Positions 1 through 10,230 of a stretch of 42,067 nt of DNA are shown here, in pieces. Position 1 is the first letter of the stretch. Each line of letters starts with the position of its first letter. Source of the DNA: an uncultured Desulfobacteraceae bacterium (lineage in GTDB: Bacteria > Desulfobacterota > Desulfobacteria > Desulfobacterales > Desulfobacteraceae); assembly GCA_913041495.1 (NCBI GenBank), contig CAJWHT010000025.1:1-42067 (forward strand), written 5' to 3'. The notes beneath the pieces were generated by a model. The model saw nothing but the letters and a program-made list of their open reading frames with translations. It searched no databases and was not told the DNA's origin. Both the position numbers and the translations under genes were made by a program.

Positions 1-1
1 C

Positions 2-127
2 AATTTAGCTGAATTCCTTGAAACAGAGGTGAAGATTAAGGCTTTAAAAAGTGGCAAAAGAAAAGTAGAAATTCAATTTAAATCAGAAAAAAAACTACAT
101 GAATTCATCAAGAATATTCAGAATTAA
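2..127 (+). CDS. parB: ParB C-terminal fragment (foreign, Bacteroidota-like)
   Basis: An open frame enters from the left edge and stops at 125-127, giving 41 residues that read like the C-terminal dimerisation domain of the chromosome-partitioning protein ParB (EVKIKALKSGKRKVEIQF, then a short helix ending KNIQN). The stop overlaps the start of the next gene by 29 bases. A parB gene followed by a DUF5683 gene is a familiar Bacteroidota order, which supports the identification. The strong A/T bias is unlike everything beyond position ~560, so this piece probably comes from another organism and was joined to the contig by mistake. The family call rests on pattern and neighbour only. Confidence 0.6.
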   Translation, partial: NLAEFLETEVKIKALKSGKRKVEIQFKSEKKLHEFIKNIQN

Positions 128-326
128 TTTACTTTTTGTTTTTTTACTATCATTTACCTTATTTGCGCAAAATAAATCTGCTAATAAATCTGCTATATTA
201 TCAACAGCATGTCCAGGACTGGGACAGATTTATAACGAAAAATATTGGAAAACACCTATAATTATTTTGGGAATTGGAAGTTGTATTTACTCTTACCAAT
301 ATTATAATAATCTCCTTTATTACTAG
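99..326 (+). CDS. DUF5683-family protein, 5' fragment (foreign)
   Basis: The 75-residue frame starts with a signal or anchor segment (hydrophobic LLFVFLLSFTLFAQ) followed by the motif ACPGLGQIYNEKYWKTPII, which is typical of DUF5683 proteins from Bacteroidota. Those proteins are roughly 150-250 residues, so the gene is truncated. After residues YYNN the sequence stops resembling the family and ends in LLYY and a stop, so the true sequence probably ends at about 300-315, where the next foreign fragment begins. Function is unknown; the family is a predicted membrane or secreted protein. Base composition matches the parB fragment and not the rest of the window. Confidence 0.55.
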   Translation: MNSSRIFRINLLFVFLLSFTLFAQNKSANKSAILSTACPGLGQIYNEKYWKTPIIILGIGSCIYSYQYYNNLLYY

Positions 327-561
327 ATTTGGCGTTTTCCATAGCCATATTAACACTAGTATGATCAAACAATCCAGGACGTGTTCTAGCATAACCAAAT
401 TCATTTTTTGGCATTAAAATGGCTCCGCATTCGGCACAATCTTCAGAGTTCATTCCATCTTTAACCCAGGGACACTTTCTGTATCCCTTACCATTCACAA
501 TAGTATCTGTGCATTTGTCATTATCATATTGTGGAAATTTACATCCATTTGGACATTTTCC
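262..561 (-). CDS. Cys-rich coding fragment, unidentified (foreign)
   Basis: On the minus strand an AT-rich frame is open from the junction near 560 down to a stop at 262-264. It encodes a Cys-rich stretch with CPNGC, a Cys after DNDK, KCP, and DCAECGAI, suggesting one or two zinc ribbons, followed by a KNEFGYARTRPG segment. I do not recognise the family. The portion below about 315 overlaps the antisense of the DUF5683 fragment and is probably not part of the original gene. There is no start codon at the upper end: the frame simply runs into the GC-rich sequence, as expected for a chimeric junction. The source could be a phage or an unrelated low-GC bacterium. Confidence 0.35.
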   Translation of the reverse strand, partial: GKCPNGCKFPQYDNDKCTDTIVNGKGYRKCPWVKDGMNSEDCAECGAILMPKNEFGYARTRPGLFDHTSVNMAMENAKSSNKGDYYNIGKSKYNFQFPK

Positions 562-830
562 GTTTCCGGGTTGAAAATCACCCGTTTCGGCTTGAGTTCA
601 AGAATATCTTCAATGATTTTTTCCTGCCGGGGGACGCCCACGTACATGGTGACGGTATCGATTTTCTCCGGGATGTCCAGAAGGCCGGCATGGACCTTTT
701 TCCCTTCGATGGTCTCGTGTTTGGGGGCTACGGGTACCGGTGTGTGGCCGTAGGATTCCAGCAGGGCCATGGCTTTATTGGAGTACCGGTCTTTCAGGGG
801 GCTGGCGCCGACAACTGCAACGGTTTCCAT
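555..830 (-). pseudogene. CoA-binding (YccU-type) protein, 3' end cut by junction
   Basis: This is the first piece in the GC-rich host composition. From the ATG at 830 (AAGGAG six bases upstream, better placed than the upstream ATG at 863) it encodes METVAVVGASPLKDRYSNKA, the nucleotide-binding start of a small CoA_binding_2 Rossmann protein. The homologous sequence runs through KRVIFNPETEN and then changes abruptly to AT-rich coding up to a stop at 495. Family members normally continue another 30 or so residues after NPETEN with a conserved Cys-containing segment, which is missing here. The break is most likely an assembly artefact, so the gene is probably intact in the organism. Role: predicted acyl-CoA or CoA binding; no enzyme activity is established for most members. 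Confidence 0.7.
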
Positions 831-960
831 CTGCATCTCCTTATCATCCGTGCTTTTATGCAAGGTTTGCCTCTGGTATATTAGTCCTCCCGCCTTGAAT
901 CGCGGGGGAAACGTATTAATCTAACCTAAAGCAGAAACAAAATAATGTACAGGGGCGCGT

Positions 961-2964
961 ATGGGACTCTTTAATCTGGTATCTGAATTTTCACCCACCG
1001 GGGATCAGCCCAAGGCCATCGAATACCTGGCCCAGGGCGTGATGGAAAACGAAAAACACCAGGTCCTGCTGGGGGTGACCGGATCCGGTAAAACCTTCAC
1101 CATGGCCAACATCATCAACCAGGTGGAGCGGCCCAGCCTCATTATCGCCCCCAATAAAACCCTGGCCGCCCAGCTCTATAATGAGTTCAAGGTCCTGTTT
1201 CCGGACAATTGCGTGGAGTATTTTGTCTCTTACTACGACTACTACCAGCCGGAAGCGTACATCCCGTCCAGCGATACCTATATCCAGAAGGATTCTTCCA
1301 TCAACGAACTCATCGACAAGATGCGGCATTCGGCCACCCGGTCGGTGCTGGCCCGGCGGGACGTGATCGTGGTGGCGTCGGTGTCCTGTATTTACGGCCT
1401 GGGTGCCCCGGAAGACTACCTGGATCTCAGGGTGGTACTGGAACGGGATATGGATATATCGAGGGATGAGGTGATCGCCCGGTTTGTCAATATCCAGTAC
1501 ACCCGCAATGATATGGACTTTCACCGCGGCACTTTCCGGGTCCGGGGGGACCGGCTGGAGGTTTTTCCGGCCTACGAGGAAGACAAGGCCGTGCGCATTG
1601 ATTTCTTCGGGGACACCATTGAGGAGATTTCAGAGATCAATCCCCTGAAGGGGGAGGTGCTCCAGCAGTTCGACCAGATGACCATCTATCCGGCCTCCCA
1701 TTACGTCACCAAGAAGCAGACCCGTAAAAAAGCGGTGGAGAGCATCATTGCCGAACTCAAGGAACGGCTGGCATATCTGCAGAAGGAAAACCGCCTGCTG
1801 GAGGCCCAGCGCCTGGAGGAACGGACCCAGTACGACATTGAGATGCTCAACGAGATCGGCTATTGTAACGGCATAGAAAACTATTCCCGCCACCTGACGG
1901 GCCGGGCCCCCGGAGAACCGCCACCTACCCTGCTGGACTACATCGATGATGATTTTCTTCTTTTCTTTGACGAGAGCCATATTTCCGTGGGGCAACTGGG
2001 GGCCATGTACAAGGCGGACCGCTCCCGGAAGGAAACTTTGGTGCGGTTCGGGTTCCGCCTGCCGTCGGCCATCGACAACCGCCCCCTGAAATTCGAGGAG
2101 TTCAAGGCCAGGGCGCCCCAGACGATCTACGTGTCCGCCACCCCGGCGGATTACGAAATGGAAAAAGCGCAACATCGGGTGGCGGAGCAGATTGTCCGGC
2201 CCACAGGGCTTCTGGACCCCCCGGTGGAGATCCGGGATGCCAAAACCCAGGTGGACGACCTTTATGAGGAGATTGTCAAACGGGTGGAGGCCGGCGAGCG
2301 GGTCCTGGTGACCACCCTGACCAAGCGGATGGCTGAAGACCTCACCGATTACTATGCGGACCTTGGTTTGAAGGTGAAGTACCTCCACTCGGACATCGGC
2401 ACGGTGGAGCGCATCGACATCATCCAGGATCTCAGACGTGGGGTGTTCGATATTCTCATCGGCATCAATCTGCTCAGGGAGGGCCTGGACATTCCGGAAG
2501 TTTCCCTGGTGGCCATTCTTGATGCGGACAAGGAGGGGTTCTTAAGATCCTTCCGGTCCTTCATCCAGATCTTCGGCCGGGCGGCCCGGAATGCCTTCGG
2601 CCGTGTCATCATGTATGCGGAAAAAGAGACCGGGTCCATGAAGAAAGCCCTGGCCGAAACCGACCGCCGCCGGAAGATCCAGAAGGCCTATAACGCCGCC
2701 CACGGCATCACCCCGGCCACCATCACCAAAAAAATCAACGCCTTTGACTACACCATGTCCGAAGATGCGGCACCGGATACGGCGGCCGCTGCCGTGAACG
2801 AGGAATTGGCAGCCTACGAAGGTGAGGTGCTGGATCTGGATGAAGTAATAAGGGACCTGGAGTACAAGATGACGCTGGCGGCGGAGAACCTGGAATTCGA
2901 ACAGGCCGCCCTGTACCGGGACAAGATTCAGGAGCTTTCCGGGATGAAGACGGGCCAGCCATGA
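961..2964 (+). CDS. uvrB: Excinuclease ABC subunit B
   Basis: UvrB is the damage-verifying helicase of nucleotide excision repair: UvrA loads it on DNA and it recruits UvrC. The 667-residue product is full length. It shows the Walker A motif GVTGSGKT near residue 39, the beta-hairpin segment [12 protein letters not shown] that clamps DNA, the helicase motif FDESH, helicase-C motifs ending QIFGRAARN, and a C-terminal UVR domain ([19 protein letters not shown]) that contacts UvrC. The ATG at 961 gives the expected N-terminus ([17 protein letters not shown]). The stop overlaps the uvrC start as ATGA, so the two are translationally coupled. No convincing promoter or SOS box was recognised in the 130 bases upstream. 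Confidence 0.97.
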   Translation: MGLFNLVSEFSPTGDQPKAIEYLAQGVMENEKHQVLLGVTGSGKTFTMANIINQVERPSLIIAPNKTLAAQLYNEFKVLFPDNCVEYFVSYYDYYQPEAYIPSSDTYIQKDSSINELIDKMRHSATRSVLARRDVIVVASVSCIYGLGAPEDYLDLRVVLERDMDISRDEVIARFVNIQYTRNDMDFHRGTFRVRGDRLEVFPAYEEDKAVRIDFFGDTIEEISEINPLKGEVLQQFDQMTIYPASHYVTKKQTRKKAVESIIAELKERLAYLQKENRLLEAQRLEERTQYDIEMLNEIGYCNGIENYSRHLTGRAPGEPPPTLLDYIDDDFLLFFDESHISVGQLGAMYKADRSRKETLVRFGFRLPSAIDNRPLKFEEFKARAPQTIYVSATPADYEMEKAQHRVAEQIVRPTGLLDPPVEIRDAKTQVDDLYEEIVKRVEAGERVLVTTLTKRMAEDLTDYYADLGLKVKYLHSDIGTVERIDIIQDLRRGVFDILIGINLLREGLDIPEVSLVAILDADKEGFLRSFRSFIQIFGRAARNAFGRVIMYAEKETGSMKKALAETDRRRKIQKAYNAAHGITPATITKKINAFDYTMSEDAAPDTAAAAVNEELAAYEGEVLDLDEVIRDLEYKMTLAAENLEFEQAALYRDKIQELSGMKTGQP

Positions 2965-4796
2965 TCAACGAGAAGATCCGGGAAAAATACGACCAGGCCC
3001 CCCACCTGCCCGGGGTTTACCTGATGAAGGACAAGAAGGGCAAGATCCTCTACGTGGGCAAGGCAAAGGATCTTAAAAAAAGGCTCTCCTCTTATTTTGT
3101 CAAGAAGGAACAGACCGAGATAAAAACCGCTGCCCTGCTGGCATTGGTGGCGGATTTCGACCTGGTGATCACCCAGTCCGACCAGGAAGCCTTTATCCTG
3201 GAATCCAACCTGATCAAGGAGAACGCCCCCAAGTATAACGTCATCCTGAAGGACGGGAAAAACTATCCCCTGCTGCGCATCGACATGAACGAAACCTACC
3301 CCTCCATTCAGCGGGTGCGGCGGATTCAGAATGACAAGGCCCTGTATTTCGGCCCCTATTCCTCGTCAAGAAGCGTGAACCAGACCGTCAAGCAGATCCA
3401 GAAGATTTTCAAACTGCGAAAGTGCAGGAACTCCCAGTTCAAAAACCGGTCCCGGCCCTGCCTCAACTATCAGATCAAGGCCTGCCTGGGGCTGTGCTGC
3501 ATTGATGTGGATCCGGAAGCGTACAAACGGCAGGTGAAGGACGCCATTCTTTTTTTACGGGGGCGGTCCGGGGAGGTCATTCGAAAGCTCAAACAGGAGA
3601 TGACGGCCCATGCGGCGGAACAGGCTTTTGAGAAGGCCGCCCAGGTCAGGGACACCATATTTGCCATCCAGCGGGTGATGGAACGGCAGGTGGTGGTCTG
3701 CCCGGACCAGAAGGACAGGGATGTGATGGGCCTGGCCTGGAAACGGGAAAAGGCGGTGGTGACGGTGATGATGGTGCGCGCAGGCCTGCTCATTGATACG
3801 GCCCATTACCCCACGGACCTGGGGTTTAAGGAGCCGGATGAAGTATTGCGGGCCTTTCTGGAGCAATACTACAAAAAGACCCGGGAGATTCCGGGACAAG
3901 TCCTTTTAAGCCGCCCCATTGAAAACCAGGAAGGGATCGAGGCCGATCTCACCTACGCCGCAGGGCGGAGGGTGTATCTTCACCACCCGGTCCGGGGGGA
4001 GAAACGGCGGCTGACGGAAATGGCCGTGGTCAACGGTGAAAAGGAACTGGAAAAAATCCTGCTCAAAGAGGAGGAGGAACAGGCCACCCTGGTCATGCTG
4101 CGCAACCTTTTGAAAATGGAAAAACTGCCCGAACGGATCGAGTGCTTTGACAACTCCAACCTTCAGGGCGGTGATCCCGTGGCCTCCATGGTGGTCTTTA
4201 CCAACGGAAAGCCGGATAAGGCCCAATACAGGAAGTTTATCATCCGGGATATTGAAGTTCAGGATGACTACGCCTATATGACCCATGTCTTGTCCCGGCG
4301 GTTCCGCCACACGGAAGAGGAAACGCCCCGGCCGGATCTTCTGGTGGTGGACGGCGGCAAGGGGCAGCTTGGAATGGCCGTGGCCGTGCTCAAAGACCTG
4401 GGGCTTGAGGATGAATTTCCCGTGGCCGGACTGGCGAAAAAGGATAAGGACAAAGGGGAAACCGCGGACAAGATCTACCTGCCCGGGCGCTCCAATCCCC
4501 TGAACACCGCCCAGTCCCAGAAGGCGCTCTTCCTGCTGGAACAGGTCCGGGACGAGGCCCACAGGTTTGCCATCACCTTCCAGCGTAAGCGGCGGGAAAA
4601 ACGGGCCGGCCAGTCTGCACTGGATACCATTCCGGGTATCGGCCCCAAAAAACGGCGTCTGTTGCTGACCCGGTTCAAAGGGGTGGAGAATATCAAGCGG
4701 CAGTCCGTGGATGAACTGGCTGAACTGCCGGGAATTACCCGGGAACTTGCCGAAATTATACTGGTTTCGCTGGCAAAACAAGGCGGTGCTGCATAA
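2961..4796 (+). CDS. uvrC: Excinuclease ABC subunit C
   Basis: UvrC is the dual-incision nuclease of excision repair. The 611-residue protein has the N-terminal GIY-YIG nuclease ([19 protein letters not shown], residues ~19-37) for the 3' cut, a UVR domain around residues 205-240 ([15 protein letters not shown]) matching that of UvrB, an RNase H-like endonuclease for the 5' cut ([19 protein letters not shown] and [11 protein letters not shown]), and tandem helix-hairpin-helix motifs at the end ([25 protein letters not shown]). All expected parts are present and the length is normal. It overlaps uvrB by four bases, and a strong hairpin terminator follows 40 bases after its stop. Confidence 0.97.
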   Translation: MINEKIREKYDQAPHLPGVYLMKDKKGKILYVGKAKDLKKRLSSYFVKKEQTEIKTAALLALVADFDLVITQSDQEAFILESNLIKENAPKYNVILKDGKNYPLLRIDMNETYPSIQRVRRIQNDKALYFGPYSSSRSVNQTVKQIQKIFKLRKCRNSQFKNRSRPCLNYQIKACLGLCCIDVDPEAYKRQVKDAILFLRGRSGEVIRKLKQEMTAHAAEQAFEKAAQVRDTIFAIQRVMERQVVVCPDQKDRDVMGLAWKREKAVVTVMMVRAGLLIDTAHYPTDLGFKEPDEVLRAFLEQYYKKTREIPGQVLLSRPIENQEGIEADLTYAAGRRVYLHHPVRGEKRRLTEMAVVNGEKELEKILLKEEEEQATLVMLRNLLKMEKLPERIECFDNSNLQGGDPVASMVVFTNGKPDKAQYRKFIIRDIEVQDDYAYMTHVLSRRFRHTEEETPRPDLLVVDGGKGQLGMAVAVLKDLGLEDEFPVAGLAKKDKDKGETADKIYLPGRSNPLNTAQSQKALFLLEQVRDEAHRFAITFQRKRREKRAGQSALDTIPGIGPKKRRLLLTRFKGVENIKRQSVDELAELPGITRELAEIILVSLAKQGGAA

Positions 4797-4838
4797 CCGT
4801 GGCCCCATGAATCAGGTTCATTAAACCTTGCCGTTCCT

Positions 4839-4877
4839 AAAAAGTGCTCCTGCTGGTATAATGGGGGCACTTTTTTT
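4839..4877 (+). terminator. Rho-independent terminator of uvrBC
   Basis: GTGCTCC at 4844-4850 pairs with GGGGGCAC at 4864-4870 (one G-T pair), extended by A-T pairs between AAAAA at 4839-4843 and the T run at 4871-4877. The loop is about 13 bases and seven T's follow. It lies 25 bases upstream of the next gene, which argues that the following kinase starts at 4903 and not at the upstream TTG at 4828. Confidence 0.85.
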
Positions 4878-4902
4878 GCCTGGCAACGCCTCGGGAGGGC
4901 GG

Positions 4903-7900
4903 ATGGAAAATATATTGTTGGTGGAGGACAGCAGCTTTTTCGGACAGATACTGTCCAAAGAGATTGTTGACCGGTTTGATTGCAAGGTTGCGTGGGCCCG
5001 TTCTTTTTCCCAGGCCGAGGATCTTCTGGCGGAAAATGCGGGGCGTTTTTTTTTAGCGCTGCTGGACCTCAATCTGCCGGATGCGCCCTCGGGTGAAGTT
5101 GTCGATCTGGTGCTGGGCCAGAAGATTCCTGCCATCATATTCACCGGGGATGAGAGTAAAAATGTCCGGGAAAACATGTGGTCCCGGCGAATTATTGATT
5201 ATTTTCAAAAACAGAGCAAAGAAGAGATTCGCCACGTCCTTTCCCTGATTGACCGCATCAAGCGCAATCAGATGGTCAAGGTGTTGGTTGTGGATGACAG
5301 CAAAATGATCCGCAACCACCTCACGGTCCTTCTGGAAACCCATAAATACGATGTCTTGACGGCCGAGAACGGAAAAGAGGCCCTGGAAATCATTCATTCC
5401 GTACCGGATATTGAGATGGTGATTACCGATTACCAGATGCCTGAAATGGACGGGTTTGAACTGACCAAAGCCATTCGGGAAGCATACGACAGGAAGCAGA
5501 TTGCGGTTATCGGTATTTCCGCGCAGGAAGATCCGGATCTGGCCACCCGGTTTATCAAAATAGGGGCCAATGATTTTATTACCAAGCCGTTTTCCCCGGA
5601 AGCCTTTTACTGCAGGATCCGGCAGAACGTCGAAATGATCGAGCATATCAAGCAATTGCGGGAAACCGAATCCCGTCTGCGCCAGGCCAGTGACGAAACA
5701 GACCGTATGAATGCCGAGTTAAAAAAGGCGGTGGATCTGTCCAATCAGATGGCGGAGAAAGCCAAAAAGGCCAACCAATACAAGAGTGAATTTCTGGCAA
5801 ATATGAGCCATGAGATACGCACGCCCATGAACGCCATTATCGGCCTGTCCCACCTGGCGCTTAAAACACGCCTGACCAATAAACAGCATGATTATCTGTC
5901 AAAAATAAAGATGTCCGCCCACCTGTTGCTGGGCATTATTAATGACATACTGGATTTTTCGAAAATTGAAGCCGGCAAGCTGGCCATAGAGACCATTGAT
6001 TTCAATCTAGATGAAGTGCTTGCCAACGTGGCAGGGTTTGTCAACATGAAAGCCCAGGATAAAGATATTGAAATCCTTTTCAGCATCGCCCGCGATATCC
6101 CCATGGCCTTGCAGGGAGATCCCCTCAGACTGGGACAGATTTTAACCAACTTGTCTGATAATGCCGTGAAATTCACCGAGACCGGAGAGGTGGTTGTCTC
6201 CGCGCGGATGCCTTCAACACCGGTTCACGGTCTTGATGAGAATCAGATTATGCTGGAGTTTTCAGTAAAGGACACCGGTATTGGACTGACCAAACCCCAG
6301 GTGGATAAACTGTTCAAGGCGTTCAGCCAGGCCGATACCAGCACAACCCGTAAATACGGCGGCTCCGGCCTGGGACTGACGATTTGTAAACGGCTGGTGG
6401 AGATGATGGGCGGAGAGATTTCCATTACCAGTGAACCCGGAAAAGGGACATCGATATCATTTACGGTTCTCTTTGAACGGGGGCCTGAAGATGCTGTCAA
6501 GGCCGATCTAAGCCTGCCAAAGGATATCAGCCACATAAAGGTGCTCGTGGTGGATGACAATGCTTCCGCCCGGAGGATGATCAGTGAGATGCTGACCACC
6601 TTTTTTGTCGATGTGACGCCCATTGAATCCGGGACCGCGCTTCTGGAGGGGCTGAGCAACGGTACCCTGCCGGACGGGATTGATTTGATTTTTATGGATA
6701 ATGAGATGCCCGGGATGACGGGGGTGGAAGCGGCGGTAAAGCTCAAAGAGATGGCCGGTATGCAAAATACACCGGTCATCCTCATGACCCGTTCCATTGA
6801 CACCGAGGTTGAGTCCGGTTCAAAAGCGGATGATCCCATCAGTCTTTGTATCCTTAAGCCGGTAAACCAGTCGATTCTCTTTGATGCCATCATGGAAACA
6901 TTTGGTATGGCGGTTGTTAAAAAGACAGAGGAGACTCAGAAACAGGCCGCACTGATGGATGCCCTGGATAAGATTAAGGGCGCCCGGGTTCTCCTGGCCG
7001 AAGACAACCGGATCAACCAGCAGGTGGCCTGCGAATTGCTGGAAAGTGTCGGGCTTCAGGTCGCCGTTGTGGAAAACGGCCGGGAAGCGGTTGATAAAGT
7101 CATCTCAGCAACGCCGCCTTTCGATGTGGTATTGATGGATATCCAGATGCCGGAACTTGACGGATACCAGGCTGCCGGCAAACTGAGGGAAAAGCAAATC
7201 AGCACTCCCATTATTGCCATGACCGCCCATGCCATGGCGGGCGACCGGGAAAAATGCCTGGATGCCGGGATGGACGATCATGTGACAAAACCGGTGGACC
7301 CGGAGGCCCTGTACGCGGCATTGATCCGGTGGCTACCTCCGGGCCGAACCCAAGGCCACGCACCCGGATCGCCGGATCCGGTGTCCCAATTGCCGGAGGA
7401 AATACCCGATTCCGATTTGCCTGAGGCCATGGACGGCATTGATATGAAAAGTGCCCTGAGAAAAGTTGCCGGCAACACGGCGTTGTTCAAAAAGCTCTTG
7501 TTCCAGTACCAGGCTGAGTTCGGTGACAGTATGGATGTCCTGGCCGCCCACATTGAGAATGAGGCGTTTGACCAGGCCAGGCACCTGGTGCACACATTGA
7601 AAGGGGTCTCCGGCAACATCGCTGCAAATGAGCTGCACACGGCGGCAAAGCTGTTTGAAACCGCTCTTTCAAACCAGGTCACCGACTCGTTTCCGGCATT
7701 GATGGACAAGCTTGCAAGGGCGAACCGACGGCTGCTCTCCGCCATATCCCGGATGCCGTCGGCGCCGGACACGGCCGAACCTGCCCCGGTACCTGCAGAT
7801 CAGGATCCGGAAGTCCAGGCAACGGTGTTCCGGCAAATCAAGGAGAAGCTTGAGAGCAATGACCTGATTGATGACACGGAGTTGAGCCGGATGAAATCCG

Positions 7901-8031
7901 GGCTTATGAATGAAAAATGCCGGGAGTTGTTCCGTCAATTGGAGGGTGAAATCACAGGTTTTGAGTATGATAACGCCGTTCTCACATTGGCGGCGCTGGC
8001 AGATGAATCAAATATCCATTTAGGGGAGTAA
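4903..8031 (+). CDS. Hybrid histidine kinase, REC-REC-HK-REC-REC-HPt
   Basis: A 1042-residue soluble phosphorelay protein with no membrane segment. Domains in order: REC1 (VEDSSFF, Asp55), REC2 (VVDDSKMIR, Asp176, Lys228), a coiled coil at ~250-295, HisKA ([14 protein letters not shown], His303), HATPase (Asn420, DTGIGL, GGSGLGL), REC3 (Asp599), REC4 ([10 protein letters not shown], Asp746), and HPt ([11 protein letters not shown], His897). All phosphoacceptors are present. The C-terminal ~70 residues resemble the tail of the second kinase at 10231. The ATG at 4903 has GGAGGG just upstream. It heads an operon with a diguanylate cyclase two bases downstream, so relay output probably reaches that receiver. 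The input signal is probably cytoplasmic or another kinase phosphorylating REC1/REC2. Confidence 0.92.
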   Translation: MENILLVEDSSFFGQILSKEIVDRFDCKVAWARSFSQAEDLLAENAGRFFLALLDLNLPDAPSGEVVDLVLGQKIPAIIFTGDESKNVRENMWSRRIIDYFQKQSKEEIRHVLSLIDRIKRNQMVKVLVVDDSKMIRNHLTVLLETHKYDVLTAENGKEALEIIHSVPDIEMVITDYQMPEMDGFELTKAIREAYDRKQIAVIGISAQEDPDLATRFIKIGANDFITKPFSPEAFYCRIRQNVEMIEHIKQLRETESRLRQASDETDRMNAELKKAVDLSNQMAEKAKKANQYKSEFLANMSHEIRTPMNAIIGLSHLALKTRLTNKQHDYLSKIKMSAHLLLGIINDILDFSKIEAGKLAIETIDFNLDEVLANVAGFVNMKAQDKDIEILFSIARDIPMALQGDPLRLGQILTNLSDNAVKFTETGEVVVSARMPSTPVHGLDENQIMLEFSVKDTGIGLTKPQVDKLFKAFSQADTSTTRKYGGSGLGLTICKRLVEMMGGEISITSEPGKGTSISFTVLFERGPEDAVKADLSLPKDISHIKVLVVDDNASARRMISEMLTTFFVDVTPIESGTALLEGLSNGTLPDGIDLIFMDNEMPGMTGVEAAVKLKEMAGMQNTPVILMTRSIDTEVESGSKADDPISLCILKPVNQSILFDAIMETFGMAVVKKTEETQKQAALMDALDKIKGARVLLAEDNRINQQVACELLESVGLQVAVVENGREAVDKVISATPPFDVVLMDIQMPELDGYQAAGKLREKQISTPIIAMTAHAMAGDREKCLDAGMDDHVTKPVDPEALYAALIRWLPPGRTQGHAPGSPDPVSQLPEEIPDSDLPEAMDGIDMKSALRKVAGNTALFKKLLFQYQAEFGDSMDVLAAHIENEAFDQARHLVHTLKGVSGNIAANELHTAAKLFETALSNQVTDSFPALMDKLARANRRLLSAISRMPSAPDTAEPAPVPADQDPEVQATVFRQIKEKLESNDLIDDTELSRMKSGLMNEKCRELFRQLEGEITGFEYDNAVLTLAALADESNIHLGE

Positions 8032-8032
8032 A

Positions 8033-8956
8033 ATGGCATCCGAATCTAAGAAGGCAACGATCCTCATCGTCGATGATATGCCGATAAACATCCAGGTCCT
8101 GGCCGGCGGGCTCAAGGAATTATACCACATAAAAATTGCCACAAACGGTGAGAAAGCCCTGGAGATCTGTGCGGATGTCCGTCCGGACCTTGTCCTGCTG
8201 GACATCATGATGCCCGGCATGGACGGATATGAGGTGCTGCGGCAGATGAAGGACAACGTCAGGACAATGGATATCCCGGTGATTTTTGTCACGGCAAAAG
8301 GAGAGGTGGAAGATGAAACCAACGGGCTGAATATGGGGGCGGTGGACTATATCACGAAACCCTTTCAACTGCCGGTGGTCCTGGCCCGGATAAAAACCCA
8401 GCTCATCCTGAAGCAGAGAACCGAGCTGCTTGAAAGAATGGTGTTTATAGACGGTCTCACCCTGATCCCCAATCGCCGCTGGTTTGATGATACCCTGGAA
8501 AAAGAATGGGGCCGGGCCATCCGGAACCAGACCCCCCTGTCTTTGATTATGTCTGATATTGATCATTTTAAGATGTACAACGACAACTACGGCCATGCCG
8601 TGGGAGACGATTGCCTCAGGGCCGTGGCCGCGCAATTGGATGCCACCTTGAAACGGTCATCGGATTTTGTGGCCAGGTACGGGGGGGAGGAATTTGTTTT
8701 TATCCTGCCGGGCCTGAATAACGACGAGGCCGCCGCATTGGCGGAGAAGATACGGGCCGATGTGGAAGCCTTGAATATTGTCCATGCCTATTCACCGGTG
8801 TCCGACCATGCCACGCTCAGCATGGGGGTTGCCACGCTCATCCCAAAAAAGGATAGCAACAGCAGGATGCTTATCGATATGGCGGATACCCTGCTTTATA
8901 AAGCCAAAAACGAAGGGCGGAACCGGGTAAAAGCCATGGATACCGGGAAACAATAA
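8033..8956 (+). CDS. PleD-type response regulator diguanylate cyclase (REC-GGDEF)
   Basis: A 307-residue protein that makes cyclic di-GMP from GTP under phospho-control. The N-terminal receiver has the acidic pair in IVDDMP, phosphoacceptor Asp57 in LLDIMMPGMDG and Lys109 in ITKPF. The GGDEF domain carries the active-site sequence RYGGEEF (217-221). The inhibitory I-site RSSD (208-211) sits exactly five residues before GGEEF, so product feedback inhibition is expected. The start is one base after the kinase stop with GGGGAG upstream, so the genes are co-translated. The receiver is the obvious target of the neighbouring HPt domain (inference). Confidence 0.94.
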   Translation: MASESKKATILIVDDMPINIQVLAGGLKELYHIKIATNGEKALEICADVRPDLVLLDIMMPGMDGYEVLRQMKDNVRTMDIPVIFVTAKGEVEDETNGLNMGAVDYITKPFQLPVVLARIKTQLILKQRTELLERMVFIDGLTLIPNRRWFDDTLEKEWGRAIRNQTPLSLIMSDIDHFKMYNDNYGHAVGDDCLRAVAAQLDATLKRSSDFVARYGGEEFVFILPGLNNDEAAALAEKIRADVEALNIVHAYSPVSDHATLSMGVATLIPKKDSNSRMLIDMADTLLYKAKNEGRNRVKAMDTGKQ

Positions 8957-8966
8957 GGAGACGGCC

Positions 8967-10208
8967 ATGCCGATGATGAAATTAGATCAGCTCAGGCTTG
9001 GAATGACGGCGGCAGCGGATGTCTTAAACAACCGGAACCAGGTGCTGATCCCCCAGGGCACGGTCATTGAGGCGCCCCATCTCAGGGCGCTCAAAATTTG
9101 GGGCATCGCCTCTGTTCCCATTGTTGAAAACGGCGGCAAGGGACACCCACGGGAAAAAACTTCAGGATCACAGTTAAAAAAAGAGGTCCTGGAGGAGATC
9201 AACCGGTTGTTCCGGCCGGTGTATAAAAAACCGCTGCATCCGGTGATCAAAACCATCATCCCGGTGTGTGCAAAGGCAATTTCCCAAAAACAGGAGCTAA
9301 CGCAGTCCGGTCGGGTTTTTGATTCCGAGTCACCTTCGTTTCCCTTGGATGAGCAGGCGGCTGGCAGGTTAACGGTAGAAGAGATCATCCGCAATACCAA
9401 AGATCTTTTTTCCCTCCCTGATATCCACAATCAGTTGATGGCGGAAATCAACAACCCCTATAGTTCGGCTGCCGATATCGCCGGGGTGGTGGGAAATGAC
9501 CCCGGATTGACGGCCCGGCTTCTTAGGATTGTCAACAGCGCGTTCTACGGATTCCCTTCGAAAATCGAAAGCGTGGCCCAGGGGGTTTCCATCCTGGGGA
9601 CAAAGGAGCTTTGCGATCTTGCCCTGGCCACTTCCGTCATCCGTGTCTTTGACGATGCGCTCAAGGGTGTCGTTAACATGAAGCGTTTCTGGTATCACAG
9701 TGTGGGATGCGGGGTGATCGCCAAGGAACTTGCCGTGTGTCGGAATGAAACCGGTGTGGAACGGTTTTTTGTTATGGGAATCCTCCATGATATCGGGCGG
9801 CTGGTTCTGTTTTCACAGGCCCCCAAAGAAATGGCATGGGCACTTACGTCGGCTTCTGAGCAGGAAAAACCCCTGTACCAGGTGGAAAAAGAGTGCCTGG
9901 GCTTTTCCCATGCGGATCTGGGGCATGCCCTGTTACGGGAGTGGCGACTCCCGGAGGCGTATCAGGAAGCCGTATACCACCATCATTCACCGTCAGCAGC
10001 CCGGCGGTTCAAACTGGAAACCGCCATTGTTCATACGGCGGACATGCTGTCCCTGGCCATGGGGATGGGGGGCAGCGGCAGTACGTGCATATCCGGTTTC
10101 GACCCGCCTGCATGGGATCTTCTGGATATCGAACCCGGTTTTCTGCCGCAGATAATGAAAACGTCCGAACAGGGGACCAAAGACCTGATAGGGGTCTTCA
10201 ATGACTGA
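8967..10208 (+). CDS. HDOD domain signalling protein
   Basis: A 413-residue protein with an N-terminal segment (LRLGMTAAADVLNNRNQVLIPQGT, paraphrased from residues ~8-32) of a kind found ahead of HDOD and HD-GYP domains, a charged linker, then an HDOD domain from about residue 150 (SLPDIHNQLMAEINNP, LLRIVNSAFYGFP, VSILGTKELCDL) ending in a degenerate HD motif GILHDIGRLVLFS. HDOD proteins mostly act as signalling scaffolds in chemotaxis, motility and c-di-GMP networks; no catalytic activity is established. AAGGAG precedes the ATG and the gap to the cyclase is 10 bases, so it belongs to the same operon and probably the same output pathway. Confidence 0.85.
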   Translation: MPMMKLDQLRLGMTAAADVLNNRNQVLIPQGTVIEAPHLRALKIWGIASVPIVENGGKGHPREKTSGSQLKKEVLEEINRLFRPVYKKPLHPVIKTIIPVCAKAISQKQELTQSGRVFDSESPSFPLDEQAAGRLTVEEIIRNTKDLFSLPDIHNQLMAEINNPYSSAADIAGVVGNDPGLTARLLRIVNSAFYGFPSKIESVAQGVSILGTKELCDLALATSVIRVFDDALKGVVNMKRFWYHSVGCGVIAKELAVCRNETGVERFFVMGILHDIGRLVLFSQAPKEMAWALTSASEQEKPLYQVEKECLGFSHADLGHALLREWRLPEAYQEAVYHHHSPSAARRFKLETAIVHTADMLSLAMGMGGSGSTCISGFDPPAWDLLDIEPGFLPQIMKTSEQGTKDLIGVFND

Positions 10209-10230
10209 TCACCCCGGGGATACGTAAAAA

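Noticed and set aside
1-561. Horizontal transfer from Bacteroidota
   Set aside because: Genes are cut mid-domain at both joins and no mobile element is present, so a chimeric assembly is simpler.
1630-2388. 252-residue minus-strand ORF
   Set aside because: Antisense shadow of uvrB, full of His/Gly/Leu runs typical of reverse-read GC-rich codons.
4828-4902. Upstream TTG start for the hybrid kinase
   Set aside because: It would place the uvrC terminator inside the coding region; ATG 4903 has GGAGGG and begins the receiver directly.
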